From: Flavobacterium agrisoli
Lineage (GTDB): Bacteria > Bacteroidota > Bacteroidia > Flavobacteriales > Flavobacteriaceae
Assembly: GCF_016522065.1 (NCBI RefSeq)
Contig: NZ_JAEHFV010000002.1
Coordinates: 248,001-312,000 of the forward strand
Reading direction: 5' to 3'
Length of the DNA stretch: 64,000 bases
In this document: in pieces, positions 37,670 through 46,628 of the stretch
How the letters are laid out: the number at the start of each line of letters is the position of its first letter
Position numbering within the stretch: position 1 is the stretch's first letter
The notes under the pieces: model-generated
Told to the model about the DNA's origin: nothing
The model's database searches: none
The model's input: only the letters and a program-made list of their open reading frames with translations
Translations under genes and position numbers: made by a program

Positions 37670-38290
37670 TTATTTCCCGTTAAAGGAAGTCATCGTGTTT
37701 TCGAGACCTGCTGTCCCAAAGGATTTTATAATTTCGGAAGAAGTTTCAAGTCGTTCGGGTAATTTTGCATTTTCTTCTTCATTCCACTCTCCTAAAACAT
37801 AATCAACTTGTTGTCCTTTTTTAAATTGATCACTTATTCCAAATCGAAATCGGGTATAATTTTGGGTATTCAAAACCAAATTGATATTCTTCAAACCGTT
37901 GTGTCCGCCATCACTGCCTTTCGGTTTAATTCGAATCGTACCAAAAGCCAAATTTAAATCGTCGGTTATGACTAAAATATTTTCTAGCGGAATATTTTCT
38001 TTATCCATCCAATATTTTACTGCCTTTCCACTTAAATTCATATAGGTATTGGGTTTCAACAATAAAAAAGTTTTTCCTTTAAATTTGTATTCGGCCAAGG
38101 CTCCCAATTTTACTGTTTGAAAATCAAGGCCTTCTTTTCGAGCCAAAAAATCAAGCACTTTAAATCCTATATTATGACGCGTATTAACATATTCGGCGCC
38201 AATATTTCCTAAACCAACGATTAAATATTTTTTCATATTCTCTGTGTTCTCTTCTTTTGATGAAAACAGTTTTGCAATCCATTTTATCAT
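37670..38290 (-). CDS. pth: Peptidyl-tRNA hydrolase
   Basis: 206 residues. The catalytic His is in VNTRHNIGFKVLDF; GLGNIGAEY, PNTYMNLSGKAV, DDLNLAFG and KGSDGGHNGL are present. Releases peptide from prematurely dropped peptidyl-tRNA. The first ~18 residues (MIKWIAKLFSSKEENTEN) extend beyond the usual start MKKYLIVGLGNIG (ATG 38236). A TATTTTTG box (38295-38302) ends four bases before ATG 38290, so either the mRNA is leaderless with the extension or translation begins at 38236. Confidence 0.94.
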   Translation of the reverse strand: MIKWIAKLFSSKEENTENMKKYLIVGLGNIGAEYVNTRHNIGFKVLDFLARKEGLDFQTVKLGALAEYKFKGKTFLLLKPNTYMNLSGKAVKYWMDKENIPLENILVITDDLNLAFGTIRIKPKGSDGGHNGLKNINLVLNTQNYTRFRFGISDQFKKGQQVDYVLGEWNEEENAKLPERLETSSEIIKSFGTAGLENTMTSFNGK

Positions 38291-38663
38291 GTTGCAAAAA
38301 TAAACTTAATTAGGAAATGTGGCAATTGGTTATGGCGATAATTAGAGAATGTAATAAATAGAAAATTAGATAATTGGGATTGAGTGCTGAAATCTTTGTG
38401 TAAGGAGGGGTTACGGGGTTGATGTGGAGTTTTAACCGCAATGGTCGCAATGTTTTACGCGAAGTGCGCTAGGAGTGGCAAGCAATGTCACAAATTTAAA
38501 CAGAATTAAATGGATTTTTTTTCTCGTTTTTTCTTTCGGAGCGAAGTTTGAAGAGCCCAAAGTTCGATACGAAAGGCATACTGCTAACTCAGATTTAAAT
38601 TGATTTTAATGCGCTTGGTCACTATGAATCTTTGCAACTTTGAATCTTTGAATCTTTGCAAAA
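38291..38663. other. Intergenic region with degenerate repeats, no gene seen
   Basis: No credible ORF. At ~38432-38470 a CGCAA-rich segment repeats with a period near nine bases (CCGCAATGG, TCGCAATGT, then ACGCGAAGT). At ~38628-38662 the unit GAATCTTTG occurs three times, with TTTGCAA at both ends. These resemble worn copies of intergenic repeats. Confidence 0.5.
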
Positions 38664-38693
38664 AAAAGCACCAACCTTTCGATTGATGCTTTT
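38664..38693 (-). terminator. Terminator after rplY
   Basis: 11-base stem AAAAGCACCAA/TTGATGCTTTT with one mismatch; on the minus strand eight T follow. 20 bases after the rplY stop. Confidence 0.8.
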
Positions 38694-38712
38694 GAATGGA
38701 TTTTGAAAAAAA

Positions 38713-39327
38713 TTATTTTTTCTTTCCTTTTGCAGGAGCTCCTTTTGCAGCTTTTGCAGCTTCTTGAGCCGCTTTCATAGCCGCACGAGAAATTCTCACT
38801 TGACAAACAACAGTGTTGTCTGGGTGCATAATTTTGTATTCTGGCTTACCAACTTTAGTAACATATAATTTGTTACCCATTTCTAGAGGTGTAATATCAG
38901 CCTCAACAAAATCAGGAAGGTTAGCTGGAATTGCTTTTACTTTTAATTTACGAGTGTTCAAACGCAACACACCACCAGCAAGAACACCTTTAGATGTACC
39001 AACAATTTTCACAGGAACTTCCATAGTAATTTCTTTGTTGTCAAACAATTGGAAGAAGTCAATGTGTAAAATTTTATCCGTAACTGGGTGTACTTGGATA
39101 TCTTGTAAAATTGCGTTGAATGATTTTCCGTTTCCTAGTTCGATCACAACTGTGTGAGCGTTTGGAGTGTAAACCAAGTTTTTAAATGCAGCAACTTCTG
39201 CAGAGAAATGAACTGGTTGATCTCCTCCGTATAATACGCAAGGAACCGCTCCAGCATTACGTAAGGCTTTAGTAGCAACTTTGCCCACGCTTTCTCTTTC
39301 TGATCCTTTAATTGTAATCGATTTCAT
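38713..39327 (-). CDS. rplY: 50S ribosomal protein L25 (Ctc-type, long form)
   Basis: 204 residues. N-terminal L25 domain binding 5S rRNA ([35 protein letters not shown]) plus the Ctc/TL5 C-terminal domain ([28 protein letters not shown]). A tail of about 25 residues is rich in Ala and Lys ([15 protein letters not shown]). Likely co-transcribed with prs, 115 bases upstream; this order is common in Bacteroidota. Confidence 0.96.
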   Translation of the reverse strand: MKSITIKGSERESVGKVATKALRNAGAVPCVLYGGDQPVHFSAEVAAFKNLVYTPNAHTVVIELGNGKSFNAILQDIQVHPVTDKILHIDFFQLFDNKEITMEVPVKIVGTSKGVLAGGVLRLNTRKLKVKAIPANLPDFVEADITPLEMGNKLYVTKVGKPEYKIMHPDNTVVCQVRISRAAMKAAQEAAKAAKGAPAKGKKK

Positions 39328-39442
39328 TGTAAAAATATATAGTTATTAATAATATAAATTGTTTTAAGCTTTAGGCACGAGGCGTTACGCTTTTTTGCAA
39401 TAGTAAAATACTTTAAGAATTATAACCTAAAGCGTTTTGCTA

Positions 39443-40384
39443 TTACATTATAAATTTTCCGCTTATTGAGTTGTTGTGGTGAACCATGTGCATTACTTCT
39501 GCAAAAAGCGAATCACAACTTAAAACTCTAATTTTATTTGATTCTCTTTTTAACGGAATAGAATCGGTAACAATCAATTCAAGTAATTTTGAATTTTCTA
39601 TTTTTTCATAAGCTCCTCCTGATAAAATAGGATGCGTACAAATTGCTCGCACACTTAAAGCTCCTTTTTCCATCATTAAATCGGCTGCTTTTGCCAACGT
39701 ACCACCGGTATCAATCATATCGTCAACCAAAATAACGTTACGCCCTTTTACCTCACCAATCAATTCCATTGTATCAATTACATTGGCTTGTTTTCGTTGT
39801 TTGTAACAAATTACCACGTCCGATTCTAAAAATTTCGAATAGGCATAAGCTCTTTTTGAACCTCCCATATCAGGCGATGCTATGGTCAGATTATCTAAAT
39901 TCAAGCTTTTAATGTAAGGCAAGAAAATAGTAGAACCAAAAAGATGATCAACTGGTTTTTCAAAGAACCCTTGAATCTGATCGGCGTGTAAATCCATAGT
40001 CATGATTCGGGTTGCGCCTGCGGCTTCCAATAGTTTTGCTACTAATTTCGCTCCAATTGGCACCCTTGGTTTGTCTTTACGATCTTGCCTAGCCCAACCA
40101 AAATAAGGCATAACCGCCGTAATATGTCTTGCCGAAGCACGTTTAGCCGCATCAATCATTAACAACAACTCCATTAAATTATCGGAAGTTGGAAATGTTG
40201 AACATACGATAAACACACGCAAACCTCTTATTGATTCTTCGTATGAAGGCTGAAATTCGCCATCACTATAGGTTGACATAGTAACCTTTCCTAATGGAAT
40301 TCCGTATTGCTTTGCGATTTTCTCTGCAAGATAAACGCTATTGGAACAGGAAAATACCTTTGCTTCTGGCTCTTGTTGCGACAT
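39443..40384 (-). CDS. prs: Ribose-phosphate pyrophosphokinase
   Basis: 313 residues. Makes PRPP from ribose 5-phosphate and ATP for nucleotide, His and Trp synthesis. SNSVYLAEKIAKQYG, catalytic region DLHADQIQGFF, and PRPP loop VILVDDMIDTGGTL are intact. A TAAATTTG box at 40435-40442 lies about 50 bases before the ATG, back to back with the tRNA-Leu promoter. Confidence 0.97.
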   Translation of the reverse strand: MSQQEPEAKVFSCSNSVYLAEKIAKQYGIPLGKVTMSTYSDGEFQPSYEESIRGLRVFIVCSTFPTSDNLMELLLMIDAAKRASARHITAVMPYFGWARQDRKDKPRVPIGAKLVAKLLEAAGATRIMTMDLHADQIQGFFEKPVDHLFGSTIFLPYIKSLNLDNLTIASPDMGGSKRAYAYSKFLESDVVICYKQRKQANVIDTMELIGEVKGRNVILVDDMIDTGGTLAKAADLMMEKGALSVRAICTHPILSGGAYEKIENSKLLELIVTDSIPLKRESNKIRVLSCDSLFAEVMHMVHHNNSISGKFIM

Positions 40385-40482
40385 TATAATTAGTTGTTTA
40401 GTAGTAACTTAGTGTGTGTTGTTTTAACGAGGTGCAAATTTATAAAATTTATTGGAGTCTGAAAGGAAAAAATACTTAATTT

Positions 40483-40516
40483 TTTGTGTGTGGTTTAAAA
40501 TTATTTTTTACATTTG
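40483..40516 (+). promoter_or_regulatory. Promoter of tRNA-Leu: TTTG-N22-TACATTTG
   Basis: TTTG at 40483-40486 and TACATTTG at 40509-40516. It lies about 85 bases before the mature tRNA 5' end and is the only promoter-like sequence there. Confidence 0.55.
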
Positions 40517-40601
40517 CACCGTGTTAAAGAAAAGATATTTGGTCTAACACCTAAATTTTCTTTATTGCGTTGGGATAACTGTTGTTATCTCGGTCTGCTA
40601 A

Positions 40602-40681
40602 GCCCGGATGGCGGAATTGGTAGACGCGCTGGTCTCAAACACCTGTGGGAAACCGTGCCGGTTCGACTCCGGCTCCGGGTA
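40602..40681 (+). tRNA. tRNA-Leu (anticodon CAA)
   Basis: Acceptor GCCCGGA (40602-40608) pairs with TCCGGGT (40674-40680), discriminator A. D-arm GCG/CGC with GGTAGAC, anticodon loop CTCAAAC giving CAA, a long variable arm (GGGAAACC) typical of class II tRNA-Leu, and T-arm GCCGG-TTCGACT-CCGGC. The 3' CCA is not encoded. The anticodon stem has a T-T mismatch at positions 28/42. Confidence 0.96.
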
Positions 40682-40682
40682 C

Positions 40683-40714
40683 AAAACCTCTTCTTAACCG
40701 AAGAGGTTTTTTTA
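40683..40714 (+). terminator. Terminator after tRNA-Leu
   Basis: Perfect 11-base stem AAAACCTCTTC/GAAGAGGTTTT with a six-base loop and extended T-run directly after the tRNA. Confidence 0.9.
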
Positions 40715-40780
40715 TTTTCAGTCGTTCCATAAAAAAAGCCTTCACTTTTTCAAGGAAGGCTGTGTTTATAATGTATATTC

Positions 40781-40978
40781 TTAGGCTACTTTTTTTGAAA
40801 TCAAATCAAACATTGGGCAACGCGAACAACGTTTTTTCTCGCTTTTTTTGAATTTCTCACAGCAAGTTGCTTTGCATTTGTCTGCTTTTTTCAAATCGAC
40901 AAGAAGTGCCGCTTTTTTGGCTTTCTTTTTTTCTTTTTTCTTGTCTTTCTTCTCTTTATCTTTTTCTTTCTTACCCAA
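40781..40978 (-). CDS. Lysine-rich 65-residue protein with cysteine cluster
   Basis: The N-terminal ~26 residues are almost only Lys, Glu and Asp (MGKKEKDKEKKDKKKEKKK). The C-terminal half holds five cysteines in C-x3-CC ... C-x2-C spacing (DKCKATCCEKF, KRCSRCPMFDL), compatible with a small metal site. A TATCTTTG promoter box at 41008-41015 lies 30 bases before the ATG, supporting expression. I do not recognise the family; nucleic-acid binding through the basic arm is a guess. Confidence 0.7.
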   Translation of the reverse strand: MGKKEKDKEKKDKKKEKKKAKKAALLVDLKKADKCKATCCEKFKKSEKKRCSRCPMFDLISKKVA

Positions 40979-41007
40979 AGCTCTCTCGTTTAGAAATGAT
41001 TGCGTGA

Positions 41008-41015
41008 CAAAGATA
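41008..41015 (-). promoter_or_regulatory. -7 box TATCTTTG of the Lys/Cys-rich miniprotein gene
   Basis: Perfect TAnnTTTG on the minus strand, 30 bases before the start codon; no clear -33 element. Confidence 0.5.
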
Positions 41016-41072
41016 TTAAAAAATATTATTTTTATACATTCTAAATAAAATTTAACTTTTTATTTCAGTATA

Positions 41073-41160
41073 TTATTTAGCATCATATCTAAAATAAAAA
41101 GATTGTGGCATATTCTCATTTTGAAAACCAAATTCTTTAAAATCGATAGCGGTACTAGGT
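41073..41160 (-). pseudogene. Possible 3' relic of an unidentified gene
   Basis: Directly behind the NUMOD4 gene a different reading frame encodes PSTAIDFKEFGFQNENMPQ then SFYFRYDAK and a TAA at 41073. The composition looks protein-like rather than random AT-rich translation, and no start precedes it. It could be the tail of a gene cut off by insertion of the HNH-like gene, or chance. Confidence 0.3.
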
Positions 41161-41161
41161 T

Positions 41162-41761
41162 TTAAATTTTTATTTGGCTCCAATTTTCGCCACTTTTTAT
41201 TCTTCTTATTTGCATTTCACTTACCCCAAATTGTTTTGCAATCATTTTTAATCTGGTTTTTTGCTCCGGTTTGGCTAAAAGCTTTTTGATGAGCATCACT
41301 TTGGTCACTGTTAATTTCCTTCCATCGGAATTCAAATTGTGTTCTACTAATTTTTTTCTTGCATTCATAACCTTTGGGCTTTTATTCCAAAACGCTAGCA
41401 TTTCTTCCCGAGTTGCCCATTTAAGATTTCTATAATCGTCATTATCGCGTTTTCTATCTAAATGCAACACATACGTTTGGTCTTCTGAGGTTTTTGGTAT
41501 AAAATATTCAGCAATAAGTTTAGAGAAAAACAAATGTTTGTTCGTTATTTTTCCGTTTTTAAAGATTTTATACTTAAATACTTTGTAGCCGTCGGTTTTG
41601 GCACCTTTTAATTCTCTACCAATTTTTATGTCGTTTACAAAACTAATTAACCTTCCTTTGTTGGAAATTGCGTATCGAAATTTTAATTTGTCTTCAAGCG
41701 TTATTTCCCTAAACTCTTCATTTGGATAAACTCTAATCGGCATCATGGGTTGCAGTTTCAT
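41162..41761 (-). CDS. NUMOD4/HNH-endonuclease-like protein
   Basis: 199 residues. The N-terminal part (KFRYAISNKGRLISF ... GYKVFKY) matches NUMOD4. The middle (HLFFSKLIAEYFI, YVLHLDRKRDNDDYRNLKWAT) matches an HNH module with His and Asn retained. The C-terminus is a helix-turn-helix (KMIAKQFGVSEMQIRRIKSGENW). This is the layout of phage or intron homing endonucleases, here free-standing with no intron visible. It may be mobile, or domesticated as a regulator. The start could also be the internal ATGs at residues 6 or 7. Confidence 0.75.
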   Translation of the reverse strand: MKLQPMMPIRVYPNEEFREITLEDKLKFRYAISNKGRLISFVNDIKIGRELKGAKTDGYKVFKYKIFKNGKITNKHLFFSKLIAEYFIPKTSEDQTYVLHLDRKRDNDDYRNLKWATREEMLAFWNKSPKVMNARKKLVEHNLNSDGRKLTVTKVMLIKKLLAKPEQKTRLKMIAKQFGVSEMQIRRIKSGENWSQIKI

Positions 41762-41859
41762 TTCAATATTATTTTAATCTTTAATGATAAAGAAGCTAAA
41801 GTTACAAATTTGACAAGGAAAACGCCTTATAAATACCCGAAAACTGTCGTCAAAAAACA

Positions 41860-43347
41860 TTACGGATTTCGATTGGGTTTAATGCTTTTAAATCGAACAG
41901 GCTGAGAAAAATAGGATCTTGTAATGACTGGATTTTTTTCTTCAAAATAAAAGCCATCGGTAAATTTGCGCATTACAAATTGTTTAGAAAAGCCATCATA
42001 ATACCCCAAAACGTAATAATCTTCATATCTAAAGATATTTTCGAGTTCAATTTCTTTGTGTTCATTTAAAAACAGCATCAGGTTTTCAAAAGCCAACGGA
42101 TACAATCGTTCTTGGGTAACGAATTCTAATTTATCGTCTAACAAACTTTCAAAATAAACCATTTCTGAATTGGTCACAAAATAACCATTGTTATAAAAAT
42201 CAAATGTATTATCCTGCATTAAATCGGGAGTTGCCATCGTACTAATAAAACTTTCCGTAACCGAAGTACCTCCAAAAGTAACATAGTTTTCGTCTCTATT
42301 TTGATAAACCGAAAGTCCAATATCCTGCACAAGTAGTTCTTGCAGGAATTTTTTCGTATTCTTTATTTTTCTTGGTTTACCATCGTTTTTTTGATAAAAG
42401 AAAGGTGAATTTTTAAAAAACACGGAGTCGGTTTTAGCTATTTTAATTTGTTTTAGAAGTTGATCCGAACGCGAATCGGTGATGCTAAAAGAAAACGCAT
42501 CGGAATTAGCACAATACTGAAATAACTTATCCCCCGAAAAAAAGGAATTCGACAATCTTTTCGTGTCCAACAAATCAGAATGTTTTATTTTTTTGTCGGC
42601 AACCGTATTCGAAATTAAGTTGATGTCAAAAAAAAGAGTGTACTGCAAATGATGATCAAAAGTCAATATCAAATGGTCTTTCAACGCATACAACTTGCTT
42701 TTCAAGGAAGTGTCAAACAAGGAATTTGGCGATTCGGTATCCATTTTTTGAATGGGGTATTTTTTCAAAATGTAATTTAGAGAAACGGGTATCGAATTGT
42801 TTTCTTGAAACGCATAAGACGAAAAATCAATTTTTTTGGCTTCACAAATTCCGTTTTTAAAAACATATAAAATAAAATTAGATTCACTTTTGTGTTTCGT
42901 TAGCAGATGAAACAAATCGTTATTTTGAAACGTAACCAGCCAATTTTGCTCGTTTAAAGGCACTTTGAAAATTTTATTTTGGCAGGTTTTATTTTCAAAA
43001 GAATAATTAGAAATCAAGATAATATTGGTATTATTTAATTTCCAAAATAAAGTCGGATTTCCGTCTTCGTTAAAACTATAACCCAATAATGAATTTTCTG
43101 ACGAATACCGCAATCTTGAAGAGGTAAATTGGTCTTTTAAAAACAAGGCTTTATTGTATTTTAAAAGGGTCACTTTTGTGGGCTCAGCAATAAAAACAAA
43201 TAGTTCTTGAGTTCGTGAATTAACCGCATTAATGATTTGCACCTCATTTTTAGAAGTTTTTAAATCGATAGCATACGTACTCAACGTCGTTTGACCGCAT
43301 ACGATCGAAGTGCAAAACAGAAGAAACAAATGTATTGTTTTGGCCAT
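41860..43347 (-). CDS. Secreted protein of unknown function, paralogue A
   Basis: 495 residues from ATG 43347 (MAKTIHLFLLFCTSIVCGQ signal); an earlier TTG is in frame but less likely. No known domain recognised; the pattern suggests a beta-rich, perhaps propeller-like protein. It is a paralogue of the gene at 45107: the ending YYVLGYYDGFSKQFVMRKFTD parallels FYYLGYYLDKEKKYVIRKFAD there, and both share signal, size, and a central KTLEK/KKFLQ-type region before a TLGS/TFGG segment. This copy has ~25 extra C-terminal residues. Confidence 0.75.
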   Translation of the reverse strand: MAKTIHLFLLFCTSIVCGQTTLSTYAIDLKTSKNEVQIINAVNSRTQELFVFIAEPTKVTLLKYNKALFLKDQFTSSRLRYSSENSLLGYSFNEDGNPTLFWKLNNTNIILISNYSFENKTCQNKIFKVPLNEQNWLVTFQNNDLFHLLTKHKSESNFILYVFKNGICEAKKIDFSSYAFQENNSIPVSLNYILKKYPIQKMDTESPNSLFDTSLKSKLYALKDHLILTFDHHLQYTLFFDINLISNTVADKKIKHSDLLDTKRLSNSFFSGDKLFQYCANSDAFSFSITDSRSDQLLKQIKIAKTDSVFFKNSPFFYQKNDGKPRKIKNTKKFLQELLVQDIGLSVYQNRDENYVTFGGTSVTESFISTMATPDLMQDNTFDFYNNGYFVTNSEMVYFESLLDDKLEFVTQERLYPLAFENLMLFLNEHKEIELENIFRYEDYYVLGYYDGFSKQFVMRKFTDGFYFEEKNPVITRSYFSQPVRFKSIKPNRNP

Positions 43348-43434
43348 ATTCTTACATTGCACCAAAAATTATTCCAAAAAAAATACTTTTTTTTAAAGAT
43401 TCTTTTCGAATTGCTTTTCGGAATGTCGATTTGG

Positions 43435-44139
43435 CTAGAAAGCGAAAAAACCCAGCACTTCCGAAATTTGTTCGATAGTCGTAAAATGAGGATGCACCAC
43501 TTTATGATGAATTTTTTCGTGTTCCCAAGTGGTGTGAAACGGAATATGAATAGCCGAGCCTCCCACCTCTAGAACCGGCAATACATCCGATTTTAACGAG
43601 TTTCCAATCATTAAAAATTCGTGTGGTTCAATTTCCAAACGTTTCAACAAATCGCTATAATCCTTTACTTGTTTATCCGACATTACTTCGATGTGGTGGA
43701 AATATTTTCCCAAACCCGAATTGTGTAATTTTCTTCGTTGGTCCAATAAATCGCCTTTTGTAGCCACGACCAATTTGTATTTTCCGTAGAGTTTTTCTAA
43801 TGTATCTTCGACACCATCTAATAATTCTATGGGTTTTTCGAGTAAATCCTTGCCGTATTCTACAATTTTTTCAACCACTTCAATTGGGATGGTATTATTG
43901 GAAATTTTCATAGCGGCTTCAATCATAGATAAAATGTAGCCTTTAATTCCGTAGCCATATAGCGGTAAATTTCCAATTTCAATTTTAAACAATTCTTGCG
44001 AAATACTTTGGTGCGACAAATAATCTTCCATTAAAGCACAGAATTTATGTTCTGTTTCCTGAAAATACGGTTCATTTACAAATAAGGTATCATCGGCATC
44101 AAAAGCGATTACTTTTAATTGAGAGAGTTGCGGTAGCAT
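43435..44139 (-). CDS. HAD-superfamily hydrolase
   Basis: 234 residues. Nucleophile loop VIAFDADDTLF (motif I DxD), motif II Thr in VVATKGD, motif III Lys in KLHNSG/QVKDYS region and motif IV MIGNSLKSDVLPV. The helical cap between residues ~18 and 95 is of the phosphoglycolate-phosphatase type. Substrate unknown; a small phosphate ester is expected. Sits between the two paralogous secreted-protein genes. Confidence 0.9.
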   Translation of the reverse strand: MLPQLSQLKVIAFDADDTLFVNEPYFQETEHKFCALMEDYLSHQSISQELFKIEIGNLPLYGYGIKGYILSMIEAAMKISNNTIPIEVVEKIVEYGKDLLEKPIELLDGVEDTLEKLYGKYKLVVATKGDLLDQRRKLHNSGLGKYFHHIEVMSDKQVKDYSDLLKRLEIEPHEFLMIGNSLKSDVLPVLEVGGSAIHIPFHTTWEHEKIHHKVVHPHFTTIEQISEVLGFFAF

Positions 44140-44196
44140 AGATAATGTTTTAGTTCAATTTTAAAGATACAGAATTCTTAACTAATTCAACCAAAC

Positions 44197-45063
44197 CTAG
44201 AGCGAAATAGGTTTTTCTATAAAAGTAATTCGGATTCCTAATAACAAAACCAGTCCTCCTACAATCATTTCAATTGTAATTTGTTCATTTAAGAAAACCC
44301 AGGCTATGATTGTGGTTAAAACTGCCTGCCCTAATAAACTAAGCGAAACACGAGTGGCCCGCATGTTTTGTGTAGCAAAACTAATGAGCAACCATGCCGA
44401 AAGTTGACAAACTAAAGCTTGTACTGCCAAACTAATCCAGCCTATTTGTGAAAATCCGGTAAAAGGCTCATTTAAAATAAAACAAACAACCCCTAAAAAC
44501 AAAGACGAAGCGATTAAACTCAAAGTCATGAAAGACAAAACAGCGGTGTTTCTCAGAATTGTTTTACTGATTAACATATAAAAAGCATAGAGAACCCCTG
44601 ATAAAATGGCAAAAAAGAAAGCCCGATTAAAACGAAGTTCAGCAAAAAAATCAACTCCCACAAACAGCACCATTCCAATTAAAGCTACTACAGTTCCAAT
44701 CCAAAAATTGCGTTTGGGTTTTTGGGGTAAAAACAAAAATGAACCAATTCCCACCCAAACTGGTGATAAATTGGTTAATAAAGTAGCTTGTGTTGCCGAG
44801 GATTCTTGAATAGCAATATTCCAAACTGCAACATCTGAGGCAAAAATAAGTCCACACAGAAGAGATAAAAAAATGTTTTTTACAGCAGGTTTTTTAAATT
44901 TCCCGGTGATTAATACAAAGGGAACCAAAACTGCTGCCGAAAAAAACATTCTGTAAAAAGCCGAAATTAGCGCCGGCGATAACTGCAAGCGTACCAAAAT
45001 AGGAAAAATGGATATACAAATAATACCTGCTGCAAGCGCTAATCTCGGTTTGGTGTTTTTCAT
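44197..45063 (-). CDS. DMT-superfamily (EamA) transporter
   Basis: 288 residues, ten predicted membrane helices in two EamA repeats (e.g. ALAAGIICISIFPILVRL, FWIGTVVALIGMVLFVGV, LSFMTLSLIASSLFLGVVCF, MIVGGLVLLLGIRI). An exporter of metabolites or amino acids is typical of the family; the substrate cannot be inferred. Confidence 0.9.
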   Translation of the reverse strand: MKNTKPRLALAAGIICISIFPILVRLQLSPALISAFYRMFFSAAVLVPFVLITGKFKKPAVKNIFLSLLCGLIFASDVAVWNIAIQESSATQATLLTNLSPVWVGIGSFLFLPQKPKRNFWIGTVVALIGMVLFVGVDFFAELRFNRAFFFAILSGVLYAFYMLISKTILRNTAVLSFMTLSLIASSLFLGVVCFILNEPFTGFSQIGWISLAVQALVCQLSAWLLISFATQNMRATRVSLSLLGQAVLTTIIAWVFLNEQITIEMIVGGLVLLLGIRITFIEKPISL

Positions 45064-45106
45064 TTGTTTATTTTAAAACACAAAAATACGTTTAGAAAAG
45101 CATATT

Positions 45107-46579
45107 TTAATCAGCAAATTTCCTGATAACATATTTTTTTTCTTTGTCCAGATAATAACCTAAATAATAAAAATCATTCATCTTAAAAAGGGTTTCCATT
45201 GATACTTTTTTCACATCATCATTGTCCTCAAAAAAAGTTCTGATTTTATCAAAAGCCAAGGGTTTTAAATCACTCTTTACATGATTATTTTGCTGATCAA
45301 ACAAACAATCTACCTTCACTACTTTTCGGTTGGCATACGCATTAAAACTAGCCATGGTTGGGTTATAGTAATCTATCATTGAAGCTGCTAAGGCACCTAT
45401 CAAACCAAATTGACCTCCAATTGCTTGTGCAGTACTCATCCCTTTAACCTCAGAAATACTTCCTAAAGTAACTAAGGTATTTTCTCCTTGTAAATAGCAG
45501 GAAATTCCAGGATTCAAATTATTTAATTTTCGTATAAATTGAGAAGTTTTTTCTAACGTTTTTTTAGAATTTCCACTTATCCCACTCCCTTCTTGAGAAA
45601 TTTCTGAATTTTTAAAATCTATAACATCATTTTCGTTCACTCTGTATTCTTTCAAAGAATTTCCATCTAAATCTTTAATTTCAAAAACAAATTCAGTTGC
45701 ACTGCTTTTCATCTGATATAATTTTTGATTAAATAAAAAAGAGTTAGAATCCGTTGATAAATTAGTTGCATTATTATCAACAACTATAAATGGTTTTTTT
45801 ATAGTTTTTTCTGTTAACGTGTACGTATTAAGATTAATCGTTAAAAGCTGAGTAAGATTTTTATTGGTGTCCAGCGTTATAAAAAGCTGACCGTTATCAA
45901 TATAACATTTTCTTTTTTTTGAGCTAATATCTAATGAAGTTGGTGTTTCAGCATTTATAAATTCTAGCGAAAAAGGTGCTTCTGATGGAAGAAAACTTTG
46001 TTTAAAAACATTGTACAAAGTAGCTTGCTTATAATTACTATCAAAAAATCTAAAACTACTTGCATCCACAATATTAGAACTGTAATTCCCTAAATTATCA
46101 ATATTATGAATTTTTAAAATGCTTGAGTTTTTTTGAATGGTTACAATAAAAAAGGCATCTGCTGTACTAATTTTTTCAAGAATAGTTTCGTCTTTAAAAG
46201 AAAGTGTCAATGATTTAACATCAATTTTTTTGTTTGCAAAATCAAATAATTGTGTTTTGATTTCGGAATAATCTTTAGACGACCAAAAAATTTGAGCATT
46301 ATCAGTACTACAATTGTAACCAACCATCGAAGGAAATTTTTTGGAATCGGGCCTCGCTGTTGACAAACTATCGGTAATTTGAATTTGATTATTTAACAAA
46401 ATTGCATTTACTTTTTTATCATCACTGACAAAAAGGGTTGTTTCTTTTTTACTATTGTTTACAATTTGAAATACCGAACGATTTTTATCCAATTTCACTG
46501 GAGTTTCGTTAACAATTTCTTGTGCCAATGCTGAAATACTCGTTGAGAAAACGAGCAAGGAGCATAATGTTTTTATCAT
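45107..46579 (-). CDS. Secreted protein of unknown function, paralogue B
   Basis: 490 residues, signal peptide MIKTLCSLLVFSTSISALAQ. No recognised domain; a small hydrophobic stretch (GQFGLIGALAASMIDYYNP) occurs near residue 390, possibly membrane-associating. Related to the gene at 41860 over its length, most clearly at the C-terminus. An internal ISQEGSGISGNSKKT segment looks like a flexible linker. Confidence 0.75.
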   Translation of the reverse strand: MIKTLCSLLVFSTSISALAQEIVNETPVKLDKNRSVFQIVNNSKKETTLFVSDDKKVNAILLNNQIQITDSLSTARPDSKKFPSMVGYNCSTDNAQIFWSSKDYSEIKTQLFDFANKKIDVKSLTLSFKDETILEKISTADAFFIVTIQKNSSILKIHNIDNLGNYSSNIVDASSFRFFDSNYKQATLYNVFKQSFLPSEAPFSLEFINAETPTSLDISSKKRKCYIDNGQLFITLDTNKNLTQLLTINLNTYTLTEKTIKKPFIVVDNNATNLSTDSNSFLFNQKLYQMKSSATEFVFEIKDLDGNSLKEYRVNENDVIDFKNSEISQEGSGISGNSKKTLEKTSQFIRKLNNLNPGISCYLQGENTLVTLGSISEVKGMSTAQAIGGQFGLIGALAASMIDYYNPTMASFNAYANRKVVKVDCLFDQQNNHVKSDLKPLAFDKIRTFFEDNDDVKKVSMETLFKMNDFYYLGYYLDKEKKYVIRKFAD

Positions 46580-46628
46580 TTTAGGTTAAGTATTAAGGGG
46601 TTAATAATTGATGAATCAATAATAAACA

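Noticed and set aside
40514..40851. ORFs across the tRNA-Leu region
   Set aside because: They run through a complete tRNA and its terminator and have no protein-like features.
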